Positions 50,636 through 59,702 of a DNA stretch of 64,000 bases are shown here, piece after piece. The stretch lies in the NCBI RefSeq assembly GCF_900240265.1, contig NZ_LT964740.1, positions 22,503-86,502 on the forward strand, in the 5' to 3' direction. The position numbers and the translations under genes were made by a program. This DNA is from Galactobacillus timonensis. Lineage in GTDB: Bacteria > Bacillota_I > Bacilli_A > Erysipelotrichales > Erysipelotrichaceae. Within the stretch, counting starts at the first letter, position 1; each line of letters begins with the position of its first letter. The notes under the pieces were generated by a model. It was not told the origin of the DNA. It made no database searches and saw only the letters and a program-made list of their open reading frames with translations.

Positions 50636-52950
50636 CAGTGCACCAGCGCTTCCTTCAGAACCTGGGAAACATTTTCCACCGGCGTAAAGGTCACGGCCTT
50701 GCGCACTGATTCCGGAACATCCTCAAGATCCTTGACGTTTTCCTTCGGAATCAGGATGTGATCGATGCCGGCACGGTTGGCTGCCAGCGACTTTTCACGC
50801 AGGCCGCCGATCGGAAGCACGTTGCCGCGCAGCGTTACTTCTCCTGTCATCGCAAGATCCGCATAGACAGGCGTCGAGGTCAAAGCCGAGACAATGGCTG
50901 TCGTCAGCGTGACACCGGCCGAAGGTCCGTCTTTCGGAACAGCGCCTTCCGGTACATGAATATGGATGTCGTGGGTCGAGAAGAACTTCGGATCGATGCC
51001 GAGCTCCTTGGCATGGGCCTTGACATAGTCCATGGCGATGGAGGCACTTTCCTTCATCACGTCGCCCAGCTTTCCGGTCAGGATCAGATGTCCCTGTCCC
51101 TTGAAGTAGTTGACTTCAATCTCCAGAACATCTCCACCGAACGAAGTATAGGCAAGACCCGTGACGCAGCCGATCTGGTTCTTCTTTTCCTTGACGCCGT
51201 AGTCAAACTTCTCGCGGCCGAGCCACTGGACGATCAGCTTGTTGGTGATGGTCACCGACTTGCGGCCGTCATTCAGAACGGCAAGCACCGTCTTGCGGCA
51301 GAGGCTTGCGATCAGACGTTCCAGCTGACGGACACCGGCCTCCCGCGTATAGTGACGGATCAGATACAGCACCTGCTCATCCTTGAGATGGAACTGGGAC
51401 GGCTTCAGACCGTTTTCCTTCAGCTGCTTGGGAATCAGATGTTCCGCCGCAATATGCAGCTTGTCAACTTCGGTGTAGGACGGCAGCTCGATGATCTCGA
51501 GACGATCCTGCAGCGGAGCCGGAATGTTGTCGAGGTAGTTGGCCGTCGCAATGAACATGACCTTGGAGAGGTCATACGGCTCTTCAAGATAGTGGTCGGA
51601 GAAGAATTTGTTCTGTTCCGGATCCAGCACTTCGAGCAGCGCATCGCTCGGATCGCCCTTGTAGTCGGCGCCGAGCTTGTCGATTTCATCAATCAGGAAG
51701 ACCGGATTGACGACGCCGGCCTTCTTCATGCCCTGGATGATGCGTCCCGGCATCGAGCCGATATAGGTACGGCGATGGCCGCGGATCTCTGCCTCATCCC
51801 GTACGCCGCCAAGGCTCATCTTGACAAACTTGCGGTCAAGGGCACGGGCAATGGAGCGGGCAAGCGACGTCTTGCCGACACCGGGAGGACCGACCAGGCA
51901 CAGAATCGGAGCCGAAAGAGAACCGGTCATCTGCTTGACGGCGAGATATTCCATGATGCGGTCCTTGACCTTCTCGAGGCCGTAGTGGTCCTCATCAAGG
52001 ATCTGACGCACCTTCTTGAGATCTTCTGAATCTTTGGTTTCCTGATACCAGGGAACCTTGAACATCCAGTCCAGATAGCTGTACTGGACATTGGCTTCAG
52101 CCGATCCCGGCTGCAGCATCTCATACCTTCTCAACTCCTCTGTGAGGCGGTCCTTGACGTGCTGCGGATACGGGTTGTCCTTGATCATCTGGCGCATCTT
52201 TTCGATGTCGCTGGCGTTGCCGGCAGTGTCGCCGAGTTCTTCCTGGATCGTCTTGATCTTTTCGCGCAGGAAGTATTCCTTCTGGCTTTCGTCGATGTGC
52301 TCCTTGACCTTCTGATTGATCGTGGAGTCGATCTCGGCCATGCGCTGCTGCTTTTCCAGCTCCGTGATGATCAGGATCATGCGCTCGTTGACATCGGCGG
52401 TCTCAAGGATCTTCTGCTTGGCAGGCACCGACATCGGGAAGTACTGGGCAAACTGATCCGTTAACATCTCGGCGGATACACCCTTCGTCAGACGGGCGAC
52501 GACTTCCGGCGGGAAGGACGCCGAGAGATTGGACAGCTTCTCAAAGGAGCTGATGATCTGCTTGACAAGTGCCTCTTCCTCGACCGGATCCCCCAGCACG
52601 TCTTCCATCGGCTCGACGTCTGCCATCATGATGGCAGAGGTATCGTCGAGGTTCTTCAGGGTGGCGCGCTGAACGCCGGAGAACGTGACGCGCATGAAGC
52701 CTTCCTTGCGGCGGACGATCTTGATCGTGCTCAGGGTTCCTACCTTGTAGAGGTTGGCCTCGGTGGGGTTATCGACCATGATGTCGTTCTGGCATACGAT
52801 CCAGACCTTGGAGTCATAGGACGCAGCTGCTTCGTTGACGGCATTGATGGACTTCTGACGGCCGACTTCGATCATCACGTCCTGTCCCGGAAATACGACG
52901 ATTCCGCGGGTGCAGACAACGGGTACACGGGTCCAGTTTTCTTTGTTCAT
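50635..52950 (-). CDS. lon: ATP-dependent protease Lon
   Basis: A 771-aa cytoplasmic AAA+ protease. The N-terminal substrate domain begins TRVPVVCTRGIVVFPGQDV. Walker A is GPPGVGKTS near 355. The proteolytic dyad is Ser in PKDGPSAGVTL near 677 and Lys in PIGGLREKSLAA. ATG 52950 has AAAGGAGG 4 nt upstream; an in-frame start at 52986 lies in the tig terminator and is rejected. Confidence 0.96.
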   Translation of the reverse strand: MNKENWTRVPVVCTRGIVVFPGQDVMIEVGRQKSINAVNEAAASYDSKVWIVCQNDIMVDNPTEANLYKVGTLSTIKIVRRKEGFMRVTFSGVQRATLKNLDDTSAIMMADVEPMEDVLGDPVEEEALVKQIISSFEKLSNLSASFPPEVVARLTKGVSAEMLTDQFAQYFPMSVPAKQKILETADVNERMILIITELEKQQRMAEIDSTINQKVKEHIDESQKEYFLREKIKTIQEELGDTAGNASDIEKMRQMIKDNPYPQHVKDRLTEELRRYEMLQPGSAEANVQYSYLDWMFKVPWYQETKDSEDLKKVRQILDEDHYGLEKVKDRIMEYLAVKQMTGSLSAPILCLVGPPGVGKTSLARSIARALDRKFVKMSLGGVRDEAEIRGHRRTYIGSMPGRIIQGMKKAGVVNPVFLIDEIDKLGADYKGDPSDALLEVLDPEQNKFFSDHYLEEPYDLSKVMFIATANYLDNIPAPLQDRLEIIELPSYTEVDKLHIAAEHLIPKQLKENGLKPSQFHLKDEQVLYLIRHYTREAGVRQLERLIASLCRKTVLAVLNDGRKSVTITNKLIVQWLGREKFDYGVKEKKNQIGCVTGLAYTSFGGDVLEIEVNYFKGQGHLILTGKLGDVMKESASIAMDYVKAHAKELGIDPKFFSTHDIHIHVPEGAVPKDGPSAGVTLTTAIVSALTSTPVYADLAMTGEVTLRGNVLPIGGLREKSLAANRAGIDHILIPKENVKDLEDVPESVRKAVTFTPVENVSQVLKEALVH

Positions 52951-52972
52951 AAAACCTCCTTTTACTAAGGAC

Positions 52973-53010
52973 AAAATAAGACGCACTTAGGAATAAGCCG
53001 CGTCTTATTG
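52973..53010 (-). terminator. Terminator of tig
   Basis: Perfect 10-bp stem AATAAGACGC / GCGTCTTATT on the minus strand, followed by TTGTCC. It separates tig from lon. Confidence 0.7.
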
Positions 53011-53031
53011 GATATTACTGCTTTTGTTAGC

Positions 53032-54324
53032 TTACTTGGCTTCTTCCACAGCGCCCTTGGCATTCTTCTTGACGAAGTCCATGGCCAGCTGGCTGCGGAG
53101 ACCTTCCGTGATGTAGGACTTATCTACAAGCTTCTTGACGGTGTCGATATCCATCTGGTAGGCATCCGCAATGTTCTTGTATTCCTTCTCGTAATCCTCA
53201 TCCGTCGGCTCGAGTTTCTCCAGCTCAGCGATCTTCTCAAGCGCCAGGCGCATACGAACCGTACGCTCCGCATCCGGGCGCAGGCTCTTCTTGAAGGCAT
53301 CCAGATCGGAGCCGGTGTACTTAAGGTACATATCCAGCGTCAGACCCTGCTGCTTGAAGTAGTTCTCACGGTTGGAAACCATGTCTTCCACTTCGTTGTC
53401 AATCATGACTTCCGGAAGGTCAACCTTCTCAGCGGCGATCAGCTGATCGATGAGCTTCTCCTCCGCTTCATCTTCCGCCTTGGACTTCTTGCTCGAAGCG
53501 AGACGGTCCTTTACGAGCTTCTTGAGATCTTCCACATTCTCGACACCAGGGGCGTTGACATCCTTGGCAAAGTCATCATCGAGCTCCGGCAGAACTTCAT
53601 GCTTCACTTCGTTGACATGTACCTTGAAAACAACGGACGCTCCGCGCAGATCCTCGTGGTAGTAGTCTTCCGGGAACGTCAGGTTCAGTTCCTTGTCTTC
53701 GCCGGCCTTGACACCGACCAGGCCCTCTTCGAAGCCCGGGATGAAGGAATGCGAACCAAGCGTCAGATTGTAGTTCTCTGCCTTGCCGCCTTCAAATGCG
53801 ACGCCGTCACGGAAGCCTTCATAGTTGATGTTGACAGTGTCACCATCGGCTGCTTCGCCATCCTTGACTTCCATATCCGCATACTGCTTGCGCATACGGT
53901 CAAGCTCTGCATTGAGCTCATCATCGCTCACTTCGGAATCAGCAACCGTATAGTCGAGGCCCTTGTATTCGCCCATTTCAACTTCCGGACGAACCGCGAA
54001 GTCGTAGGTCACGGCAACATGGTCCGCGTCCATATCCTTGACATCGAGCATCGGGCGGGAAATCGGCTCGAGCTTCTTGTCATCGAGACCGGCGCGCAGC
54101 CATTCGTTGGCATTGTCATTGACAGCCTCGATCCAGCGCTCACGCTCCGGGATGATCTTTTCCAGCATCTTTGCCGGTACCTGTCCCTTGCGGAAGCCCT
54201 TGATCTCCGCCTTGGAGCCAAGCTTGCGGAATGCCTTATCAACGGCCTTCTTCCAGTCTTCACCATCAACGGTAACGGTCATCGTCCCCGTGGACTTTTC
54301 TTTTAATTCCCATTCGGTATTCAT
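53032..54324 (-). CDS. tig: Trigger factor
   Basis: A 430-aa ribosome-bound chaperone. The ribosome-binding signature is present as GFRKGQVPAKMLEK near residue 45. A central FKBP-type prolyl isomerase domain follows (GDTVNINYEGFRDGVAFEGGKAENYNLTLG) and a long helical C-terminal domain. It starts at ATG 54324 behind GAGGAG, with an extended -10 TGCTATACT at 54366-54358. Confidence 0.95.
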   Translation of the reverse strand: MNTEWELKEKSTGTMTVTVDGEDWKKAVDKAFRKLGSKAEIKGFRKGQVPAKMLEKIIPERERWIEAVNDNANEWLRAGLDDKKLEPISRPMLDVKDMDADHVAVTYDFAVRPEVEMGEYKGLDYTVADSEVSDDELNAELDRMRKQYADMEVKDGEAADGDTVNINYEGFRDGVAFEGGKAENYNLTLGSHSFIPGFEEGLVGVKAGEDKELNLTFPEDYYHEDLRGASVVFKVHVNEVKHEVLPELDDDFAKDVNAPGVENVEDLKKLVKDRLASSKKSKAEDEAEEKLIDQLIAAEKVDLPEVMIDNEVEDMVSNRENYFKQQGLTLDMYLKYTGSDLDAFKKSLRPDAERTVRMRLALEKIAELEKLEPTDEDYEKEYKNIADAYQMDIDTVKKLVDKSYITEGLRSQLAMDFVKKNAKGAVEEAK

Positions 54325-54357
54325 TTACGTACTCTCCTCTTTGGTCAATTCTTCGAT

Positions 54358-54366
54358 AGTATAGCA
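54358..54366 (-). promoter_or_regulatory. Extended -10 of tig
   Basis: Minus-strand TGCTATACT, about 34 nt before the ATG; no strong -35. Confidence 0.5.
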
Positions 54367-54427
54367 GAAATCGGAATTTCGTGGGAATATTCGCTCTATC
54401 AACACCATTGACACAGCTTCGCCGCTG

Positions 54428-55090
54428 TCAATTCAGGTCATCATGCATGTGCATCAGGGTCTCCACTTCCTGGATGCATTGCTGCACCAGTTCTTCGCTC
54501 TCCTCTTCTTCATAGGAAAGCGGCAGATACAGATAGGCCTTCTGGATCATGAGACTCTTGGCCATCTGATAAAGAGACGGCTGATTGAGCAGCTCCTTCT
54601 GCAGAAGGCTCAACCCCTTCCGTAACCCGGCAGAAGATGCGACGGGCGTCACGCTGTCGCCGTAAAACGTATATTCGACGTCTCCTTTGCGGTAGACGAA
54701 CTCTTCCTGAATTTCCTGCTGGGCGAGAGCGTCAATCACAAGAGCAGCCGCCATCGGTGCGGGAGAGGAGGAAAGATACTGTTGCAGAGGTACAACGGCT
54801 TCGCGCAGATTGGCATCGGCCAGCTCCCCTGCCGCAGCCAATTGATTCTCCGGGGTGCCATGGAGCCCTTTCAGAAGATGCTCAAGCGAGGGACGGGAAT
54901 GGTCCCGGTCACTTTCCTGATCCCGTCTTTTTCCCTGCAGTGTGCGGGCAAGGCCATGGAGCTTCTCCTCCACTTCGGGCGGGATATACGGCATCGACAG
55001 TTCCCGTTTCAGCAGGTACTGTGCCTGCTCAAGATCGCCCTGATTGAGGCTGTCTTCAATTTCCTTCAGTATTTCGTCGTAGTAGTTCAT
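54428..55090 (-). CDS. TPR-like protein, DUF3196-like
   Basis: A 220-aa helical, acidic protein (MNYYDEILKEIEDSLNQGDLEQAQYLLKRELSMPYIPPE). The opening resembles one tetratricopeptide unit, and the whole is similar in size and start to DUF3196 proteins of Erysipelotrichia and Mollicutes. No signal peptide or membrane helix. Function unknown. The ATG at 55090 has no ribosome binding site and an extended -10 TGCTAGAAT ends 8 nt before it, suggesting leaderless translation. Confidence 0.6.
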   Translation of the reverse strand: MNYYDEILKEIEDSLNQGDLEQAQYLLKRELSMPYIPPEVEEKLHGLARTLQGKRRDQESDRDHSRPSLEHLLKGLHGTPENQLAAAGELADANLREAVVPLQQYLSSSPAPMAAALVIDALAQQEIQEEFVYRKGDVEYTFYGDSVTPVASSAGLRKGLSLLQKELLNQPSLYQMAKSLMIQKAYLYLPLSYEEEESEELVQQCIQEVETLMHMHDDLN

Positions 55091-55098
55091 CCGAATTC

Positions 55099-55107
55099 AT
55101 TCTAGCA
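55099..55107 (-). promoter_or_regulatory. Extended -10 of DUF3196-like gene (leaderless)
   Basis: Minus-strand TGCTAGAAT, identical to the yfhO element, 8 nt from the ATG. Confidence 0.6.
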
Positions 55108-55163
55108 GATAACAAGCGCTGCCATCGAATAGCGGCCAATATACGATGCGGCGGATTAGTTTA

Positions 55164-55191
55164 TTGATCTACCCCCGTTTTCCGCTATCAT
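55164..55191 (+). promoter_or_regulatory. Promoter of P-type ATPase (leaderless)
   Basis: TTGATC (55164-55169), 16-bp spacer, TATCAT (55186-55191); the ATG begins only 7 nt later, where transcription should start. Confidence 0.65.
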
Positions 55192-55198
55192 TTGTTAC

Positions 55199-57562
55199 AT
55201 GGATAAAACGGAAATTACAGGGTTGAGCGAAAAGGAAGTCAGGCAGAGAACGGCAAAGGGCCTTTCCAATCGAACCAGCGGCAGCGAGGAGAAGACGGCG
55301 AAGGACATCATCAAGGAAAATGTCCTGACCTACTTCAACCTGATCTTTCTGGTGCTCGGCATCCTGCTGATCATTGCCGGGGGCTATAACAATCTGACGT
55401 TTCTTCCGGTGGTGATCGCCAATACACTGATCGGTACGATCCAGGAACTGTCGGCCAAGAAGGTGCTGGACAAGCTGACCCTTCTCCATGCGCCGAGCGC
55501 AAGCGTGATCCGCGACGGCAGAGAGCAGTCGGTGGCGGTAGCGGATCTGGTGCAGGGCGATGTGATTCAGCTCAAGAGCGGCAGCGAGATCCCTGCCGAT
55601 GCGACCGTTGTCTATGGCGAAGTGTCAGTCAACGAAGCGATGTTAACGGGTGAGACGGACGAGATCAAAAAGCCGGCAGAGGCAAAGCTGCTTTCGGGCA
55701 GCTTCGTGGTATCGGGCGAGTGCTGCGCGGTGCTGACGGCGGTCGGTGATAAGTCGTACGCTTCGCAGCTGGCCCGCAAGGCAAAGGATATGAAAAAAGC
55801 GGAGCAGTCGGAGATGATCCGCAGTATTGACCGTCTCGTCAAGATTGCGGGCATTCTGATCATTCCGGTGTTTGCGGGACTGATGTATGAGGAAATGGTC
55901 GTCAACGGTTCCCCGTTCAGCACAGCCATTACGGGCAGCGTTGCCGCGGTCATCGGCATGATTCCGGAAGGTCTCTACCTGCTGGTATCGGTGGCGTTAG
56001 CGATGAGTGCGATGCGGCTGGCAAAGAAAAACGTCATGCTGCATGACATGAAGTCGATCGAGACGCTGTCACGTGTCAACGTCATCTGCGTCGATAAGAC
56101 CGGAACAGTCACGGAACCTGAGATGCACGTGGAGGAAGTTCACGCGGCCGCTGACGAGATCGATCAGAGAAATGCAGAGCTTCTATTAGGAGACTACATT
56201 CGTGCCGTAACGGATACCAACGAGACAATGAAGGCCCTGAGGCAGCACTTCGTTGATCATACGACACGGCACGCCCTGGTCATTTCGGCGTTTTCCTCTG
56301 CACTCAAGTACAGCCGGGTCAAGCTCAGTGACAATACGGTTTATGCGCTGGGGGCGCCGGAGATTCTGACAAAGAATGATCCCGCCTACCAGGAGCAGCT
56401 GAAGACCTGGGCGTCGGGTGGATACCGTGTTCTGCTCTTTGCTGAGACGCGTGATCGGGATGTCTATGAAGACGGTCTGCACGGGACGGTGAAACCGCTG
56501 TTATTTATTCTGTTGAAAAATCCGATTCGTAAGAATGCCCCTTCTACCTTCCGCTATTTCCGTAAGCGCAAAGTCGAGGTCAAGGTCATTTCGGGTGATA
56601 ATCCGCTGACGGTGTCGCGGGTGGCACAGGCGGCGGGCATTGCGCATGCGAATCGCTACGTGGATTCAAGAACTTTGGCGACGGATACGCAGATTGCCTA
56701 TGCCGTGACCCACTATGCGGTGTTTGGCCGCACGACTCCGGAGCAGAAACAGAAGATGGTGGAAGCGCTGAAGAAAGCCGGCAAGACGGTTGCGATGACG
56801 GGCGATGGCGTCAACGATATTCTGGCGATGAAGAAAGCGGACTGTTCGATTGCGATGGCTTCGGGAAGTGAAGCGGCGATGCAGGCGGCGCAGGTGGTGC
56901 TGCTGGATTCGGATTTCAGCCACATGAAGTCGATCATCTCTGAAGGCCGCCGCAACGTTAACAACATTGAGCGTTCCGCCTCCCTGTTCCTTGTGAAGAA
57001 TATTTTCTCCTTGATGCTGGCGGTGTTTTCGATCATGAATGCGGTCAGCTATCCGCTGGAGCCTTCGCAGATTTCCCTGATCAGTATGTTCAATATCGGG
57101 ATCCCTTCCTTCTTCCTGGCGATGGAGCCCAATGAGGAGCCGATCCGTAAAGGGTTCATGCGGCGGATCATTGCCAATGCCCTTCCCGGTGCTTTGACGG
57201 ACTACTTCCTTGTGATGATGCTGGTCGTCTTTGCGCAGGAGTTCAAGATCTCAAACGCAGATGTATCGATTGTTTCGACGTATCTGATGGCGCTGGTCGG
57301 TTTCTATGTCGTTTACCGCATTTCGCGGCCGGCGAACCGGTTCCGTGTCTCGGTGCTGATCGGATGTATTGTTGGTTTCTCAATCGGTGTGCTGCGGTTC
57401 AGCTCCTTCTTCGGAATTGATCGTATCTCGGGACACGCGACGATGCTCGGTATGATCTTTATGTTTGCCTCGTTTACGGTGTTCTATCTGTTTGATCATC
57501 TGTTTGATCTCTTCGCGGATCTTTCTGCTTCGCTGCAGAAGCGTGCAAAGGTCAAAACATAA
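55199..57562 (+). CDS. Cation-transporting P-type ATPase (CtpE-like)
   Basis: A 787-aa HAD-type P-type ATPase. The actuator motif is MLTGETDEI, the M4 motif IPEGLYLLVSVALAMS, the phosphorylation site DKTGTVT and the hinge MTGDGVNDILAMKKADCSIAM. Ten membrane helices are expected. The PEGL motif and overall size resemble CtpE-type calcium ATPases of Actinobacteria and Lactobacillales, so Ca2+ is a reasonable guess but not proven. There is no Shine-Dalgarno; the -10 ends 7 nt before the ATG. Confidence 0.88.
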   Translation: MDKTEITGLSEKEVRQRTAKGLSNRTSGSEEKTAKDIIKENVLTYFNLIFLVLGILLIIAGGYNNLTFLPVVIANTLIGTIQELSAKKVLDKLTLLHAPSASVIRDGREQSVAVADLVQGDVIQLKSGSEIPADATVVYGEVSVNEAMLTGETDEIKKPAEAKLLSGSFVVSGECCAVLTAVGDKSYASQLARKAKDMKKAEQSEMIRSIDRLVKIAGILIIPVFAGLMYEEMVVNGSPFSTAITGSVAAVIGMIPEGLYLLVSVALAMSAMRLAKKNVMLHDMKSIETLSRVNVICVDKTGTVTEPEMHVEEVHAAADEIDQRNAELLLGDYIRAVTDTNETMKALRQHFVDHTTRHALVISAFSSALKYSRVKLSDNTVYALGAPEILTKNDPAYQEQLKTWASGGYRVLLFAETRDRDVYEDGLHGTVKPLLFILLKNPIRKNAPSTFRYFRKRKVEVKVISGDNPLTVSRVAQAAGIAHANRYVDSRTLATDTQIAYAVTHYAVFGRTTPEQKQKMVEALKKAGKTVAMTGDGVNDILAMKKADCSIAMASGSEAAMQAAQVVLLDSDFSHMKSIISEGRRNVNNIERSASLFLVKNIFSLMLAVFSIMNAVSYPLEPSQISLISMFNIGIPSFFLAMEPNEEPIRKGFMRRIIANALPGALTDYFLVMMLVVFAQEFKISNADVSIVSTYLMALVGFYVVYRISRPANRFRVSVLIGCIVGFSIGVLRFSSFFGIDRISGHATMLGMIFMFASFTVFYLFDHLFDLFADLSASLQKRAKVKT

Positions 57563-57615
57563 TAAGATACAGCCGCAACAAATCATCAATATCAACATCC
57601 TTAGAAAAATAAAAC

Positions 57616-57660
57616 GGGAATGGTCGGGGCCGTTAGGCATAGGCCATTCCTGTTTTTCCT
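57616..57660. terminator. Bidirectional terminator
   Basis: Stem GGAATGG / CCATTCC with a GC-rich loop, followed by TGTTTTTC on the plus strand and preceded by AAAAATAAAA, so it can serve both the P-type ATPase gene and the convergent ABC operon. Confidence 0.75.
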
Positions 57661-57669
57661 GATTCGTGA

Positions 57670-58401
57670 TCAATCCAGATTAAGGCTGCGATCAAGGATG
57701 AGCCATGTAATGAGGCCGTAGACGGCAATCTCAATGGTCATAGGCAGAAAGGAGCTGAGGCTGGGGTTGGCGGAAAAGAACCAGTCAGGAAACAGTGAGT
57801 CGCCGAAGGCGCTCGTTACCCAGGCTGTCAGAATCGAAAAGCCGATATAGGCGAGAAAGGCGCCAAGGATGCGGTGTGATGTCCAAAGGTGGCCGACGGA
57901 GATGGAGGCATAGATCTGTGTGATCTGGGCGGCGATGCCAAGAATCAATAACAGCAGCCAGCTGAAGAATGTGGCATAGTCGCTGCCGGTGAGATGGAGC
58001 TGTGACATGGCCTGAAAGATTGCGTTGAAGCCGCCGACTTCCGGGTCGAGGATCAAAATCAGAAACGATGCGAGGAAGATGACGAGGCTGCCAAGCAGTC
58101 CCCATACCAGGGCGAGCAGAACCTTTTCCAGGATGTGAGTGGATGTCGATACCGGAATCGTGAACATGAGATACCCTTCCGGTCCTAAAAGATTCTGATA
58201 GAAGCGCTGAATGACCAGGACAATCGTCAGAATGATGGCGACGGTGAACAGGGCGATGAAGATGCTCAGGATGGCCGGTGAGATGCTGCGGGAGGCACTT
58301 TGAGCCCCGAGCAGGACGCTAACCACAAGGAAGGCGCCGTAGATGGGTAATAAGATGCGGGCAATGGATTTGAAGTCATATTTGAGCAGTTTCCCTAGCA
58401 T
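57670..58401 (-). CDS. ABC-2 type permease subunit
   Basis: A 243-aa membrane protein with six helices, beginning MLGKLLKYDFKSIARILLPIYG. It is third in the gntR-ATPase-permease operon and overlaps the ATPase gene by 7 nt, with GGGAGG upstream of its ATG. Layout is that of YtrABC-like export systems that respond to envelope stress or wall-active peptides. The substrate is unknown. Confidence 0.82.
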   Translation of the reverse strand: MLGKLLKYDFKSIARILLPIYGAFLVVSVLLGAQSASRSISPAILSIFIALFTVAIILTIVLVIQRFYQNLLGPEGYLMFTIPVSTSTHILEKVLLALVWGLLGSLVIFLASFLILILDPEVGGFNAIFQAMSQLHLTGSDYATFFSWLLLLILGIAAQITQIYASISVGHLWTSHRILGAFLAYIGFSILTAWVTSAFGDSLFPDWFFSANPSLSSFLPMTIEIAVYGLITWLILDRSLNLD

Positions 58402-59090
58402 GCGTATACCTCCCGGAAATATTCGTCGACGCTTTTGCCGGTTTCCTGGCGGATTTCGTCGGTGCTCTTGTGCAGGAAGATCTGTCCCTGCTTGAGGAAG
58501 ACGGCTTCGTCCAGGATGTTTTCGACATCGGCAATGAGATGGGTTGAAATCAGGATCAAAGCCTCCTGGTTGTAGCTGGCAAGGATCGTTTTAAGAATGT
58601 AGTCGCGCGCAGCGGGATCGACACCCGCAATCGGCTCATCGAGGAAGAATACCTTCGCGTTGCGGGACATGGTAACGATGAGCTGAACCTTTTCACGGTT
58701 GCCTTTGGACAGCTGCTTCAGGCGCATCGAGGGATCGATGGAAAGCTGAGAGAGCAGTGCTTCGGCGCGGCTGCGGTCAAAGTCTTCGAAGAAGTCCTGA
58801 TAGAAACTGAGAACGTCGGACACTTTCATCCATTCCTGCAGAAAGTTGCGGTCCGGCAGATAGGCGACAATCTTTTTGGTGAGGGTATCGGGCGTTTCGC
58901 CGGCGATCCGGATTTCGCCGCTGGTTGGCTGCAGGATGCGGCAGGCAATCTTGATCAGTGTCGTTTTGCCGGAACCGTTGGGTCCGAGCAATCCGACGAT
59001 GCGGCCGGATTCAATGTTGAGATTGACATGGTCCAGAGCGGTAACGTTTCCGTAACGTTTGGTCAGATCATGACATTCGAGTATGTTCAT
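58395..59090 (-). CDS. ABC transporter ATP-binding protein (YtrB-like)
   Basis: A 231-aa ATPase: Walker A GPNGSGKTTLIK, signature LSKGNREKVQ, Walker B KVFFLDEPIAGVDPAARD. Its ATG overlaps the gntR stop as ATGA, and AAAGGAGGAG lies inside the end of gntR. It pairs with the ABC-2 permease downstream. Confidence 0.92.
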   Translation of the reverse strand: MNILECHDLTKRYGNVTALDHVNLNIESGRIVGLLGPNGSGKTTLIKIACRILQPTSGEIRIAGETPDTLTKKIVAYLPDRNFLQEWMKVSDVLSFYQDFFEDFDRSRAEALLSQLSIDPSMRLKQLSKGNREKVQLIVTMSRNAKVFFLDEPIAGVDPAARDYILKTILASYNQEALILISTHLIADVENILDEAVFLKQGQIFLHKSTDEIRQETGKSVDEYFREVYAC

Positions 59091-59461
59091 GCGTTTTTCT
59101 CCTCCTTTGCATAAGCGTCGCAGGCCCGTACGATATCATCTGTACTTAATCCCAGGCCCGAGAGACGGTCAAACAGCTCTTTGATGTATTTGCGACCAAG
59201 GCCGATCCGTAACGATGACAGCTTCTGGCGGTCTTCGGTTACGTAGCGGCCGGTGGTACGCTGGCTGTAGAGATAGCCTTCGCGCTCCAGCTCCGCAAAG
59301 GCGCGCTGGACCGTGTTGGGATTGACGCCCGCCTCCAGAGCCAGGTCACGGACCGATGGCATCTTTGAGCCCGGCGGATACGTCCCTGCCGCAATTGCAT
59401 TCTTGAGCCGCTCGATAATCTGAAGATAGATGGGACTGCTTCCTTCAAATTTCCAGGTCAT
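59087..59461 (-). CDS. GntR-family regulator, YtrA subfamily
   Basis: A 124-aa repressor with an N-terminal winged helix (IYLQIIERLKNAIAAGTYPPGSKMPSVRDLALEAGVNPNTVQRAFAELEREGYL) and a short C-terminal dimerisation helix, the size of YtrA. It is first in the operon, directly behind a perfect inverted repeat that overlaps the start of transcription, so autoregulation is likely. Confidence 0.9.
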   Translation of the reverse strand: MTWKFEGSSPIYLQIIERLKNAIAAGTYPPGSKMPSVRDLALEAGVNPNTVQRAFAELEREGYLYSQRTTGRYVTEDRQKLSSLRIGLGRKYIKELFDRLSGLGLSTDDIVRACDAYAKEEKNA

Positions 59462-59480
59462 GTTCCCCCTTCCTGCCGTA

Positions 59481-59508
59481 TTAGTGTATTACTTTCTTAA
59501 TACACTAA
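59481..59508. promoter_or_regulatory. GntR/YtrA operator
   Basis: Perfect inverted repeat: arms TTAGTGTATTA (59481-59491) and TAATACACTAA (59498-59508) around a 6-bp spacer, immediately downstream of the -10. Confidence 0.8.
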
Positions 59509-59509
59509 G

Positions 59510-59538
59510 AGTATAAGAAAAAGGCTCGCTCTTGTCAA
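59510..59538 (-). promoter_or_regulatory. Promoter of gntR-ABC operon
   Basis: Consensus TTGACA (59538-59533), 17-bp spacer, TATACT (59515-59510) on the minus strand. Confidence 0.85.
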
Positions 59539-59618
59539 TGATATGTTTTCTCTGCTGCCAGCTTCGGAAGAGCCTGGATGGATGCTGCAATCCACGTCCA
59601 TTGTTTCAGCACAATATA

Positions 59619-59679
59619 TTTTTGCAAAACTTGTATTTTTGCAATATTTTTGCAAAAATTCAGTTTTAACATTTATAAT
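59619..59679 (+). promoter_or_regulatory. Promoter with triple TTTTTGCAA repeats upstream of rloA
   Basis: TTTTTGCAA occurs three times (59619, 59636, 59647). The last includes the -35 TTGCAA (59650-59655), which lies 18 bp from TATAAT (59674-59679). The iterated sites suggest binding of a regulator. Confidence 0.6.
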
Positions 59680-59702
59680 CACTGTACGGAGGATAAGGAA
59701 GT

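Noticed and set aside
53008..54306. 432-codon open frame antisense to trigger factor
   Set aside because: Coding-strand evidence for tig is decisive; the antisense frame is a codon-bias artefact.
54412..54440. TTGACAGC/GCTGTGTCAA hairpin as terminator of the DUF3196-like gene
   Set aside because: The stem is bulged and no T-run follows on the minus strand, so a terminator call is not supported.
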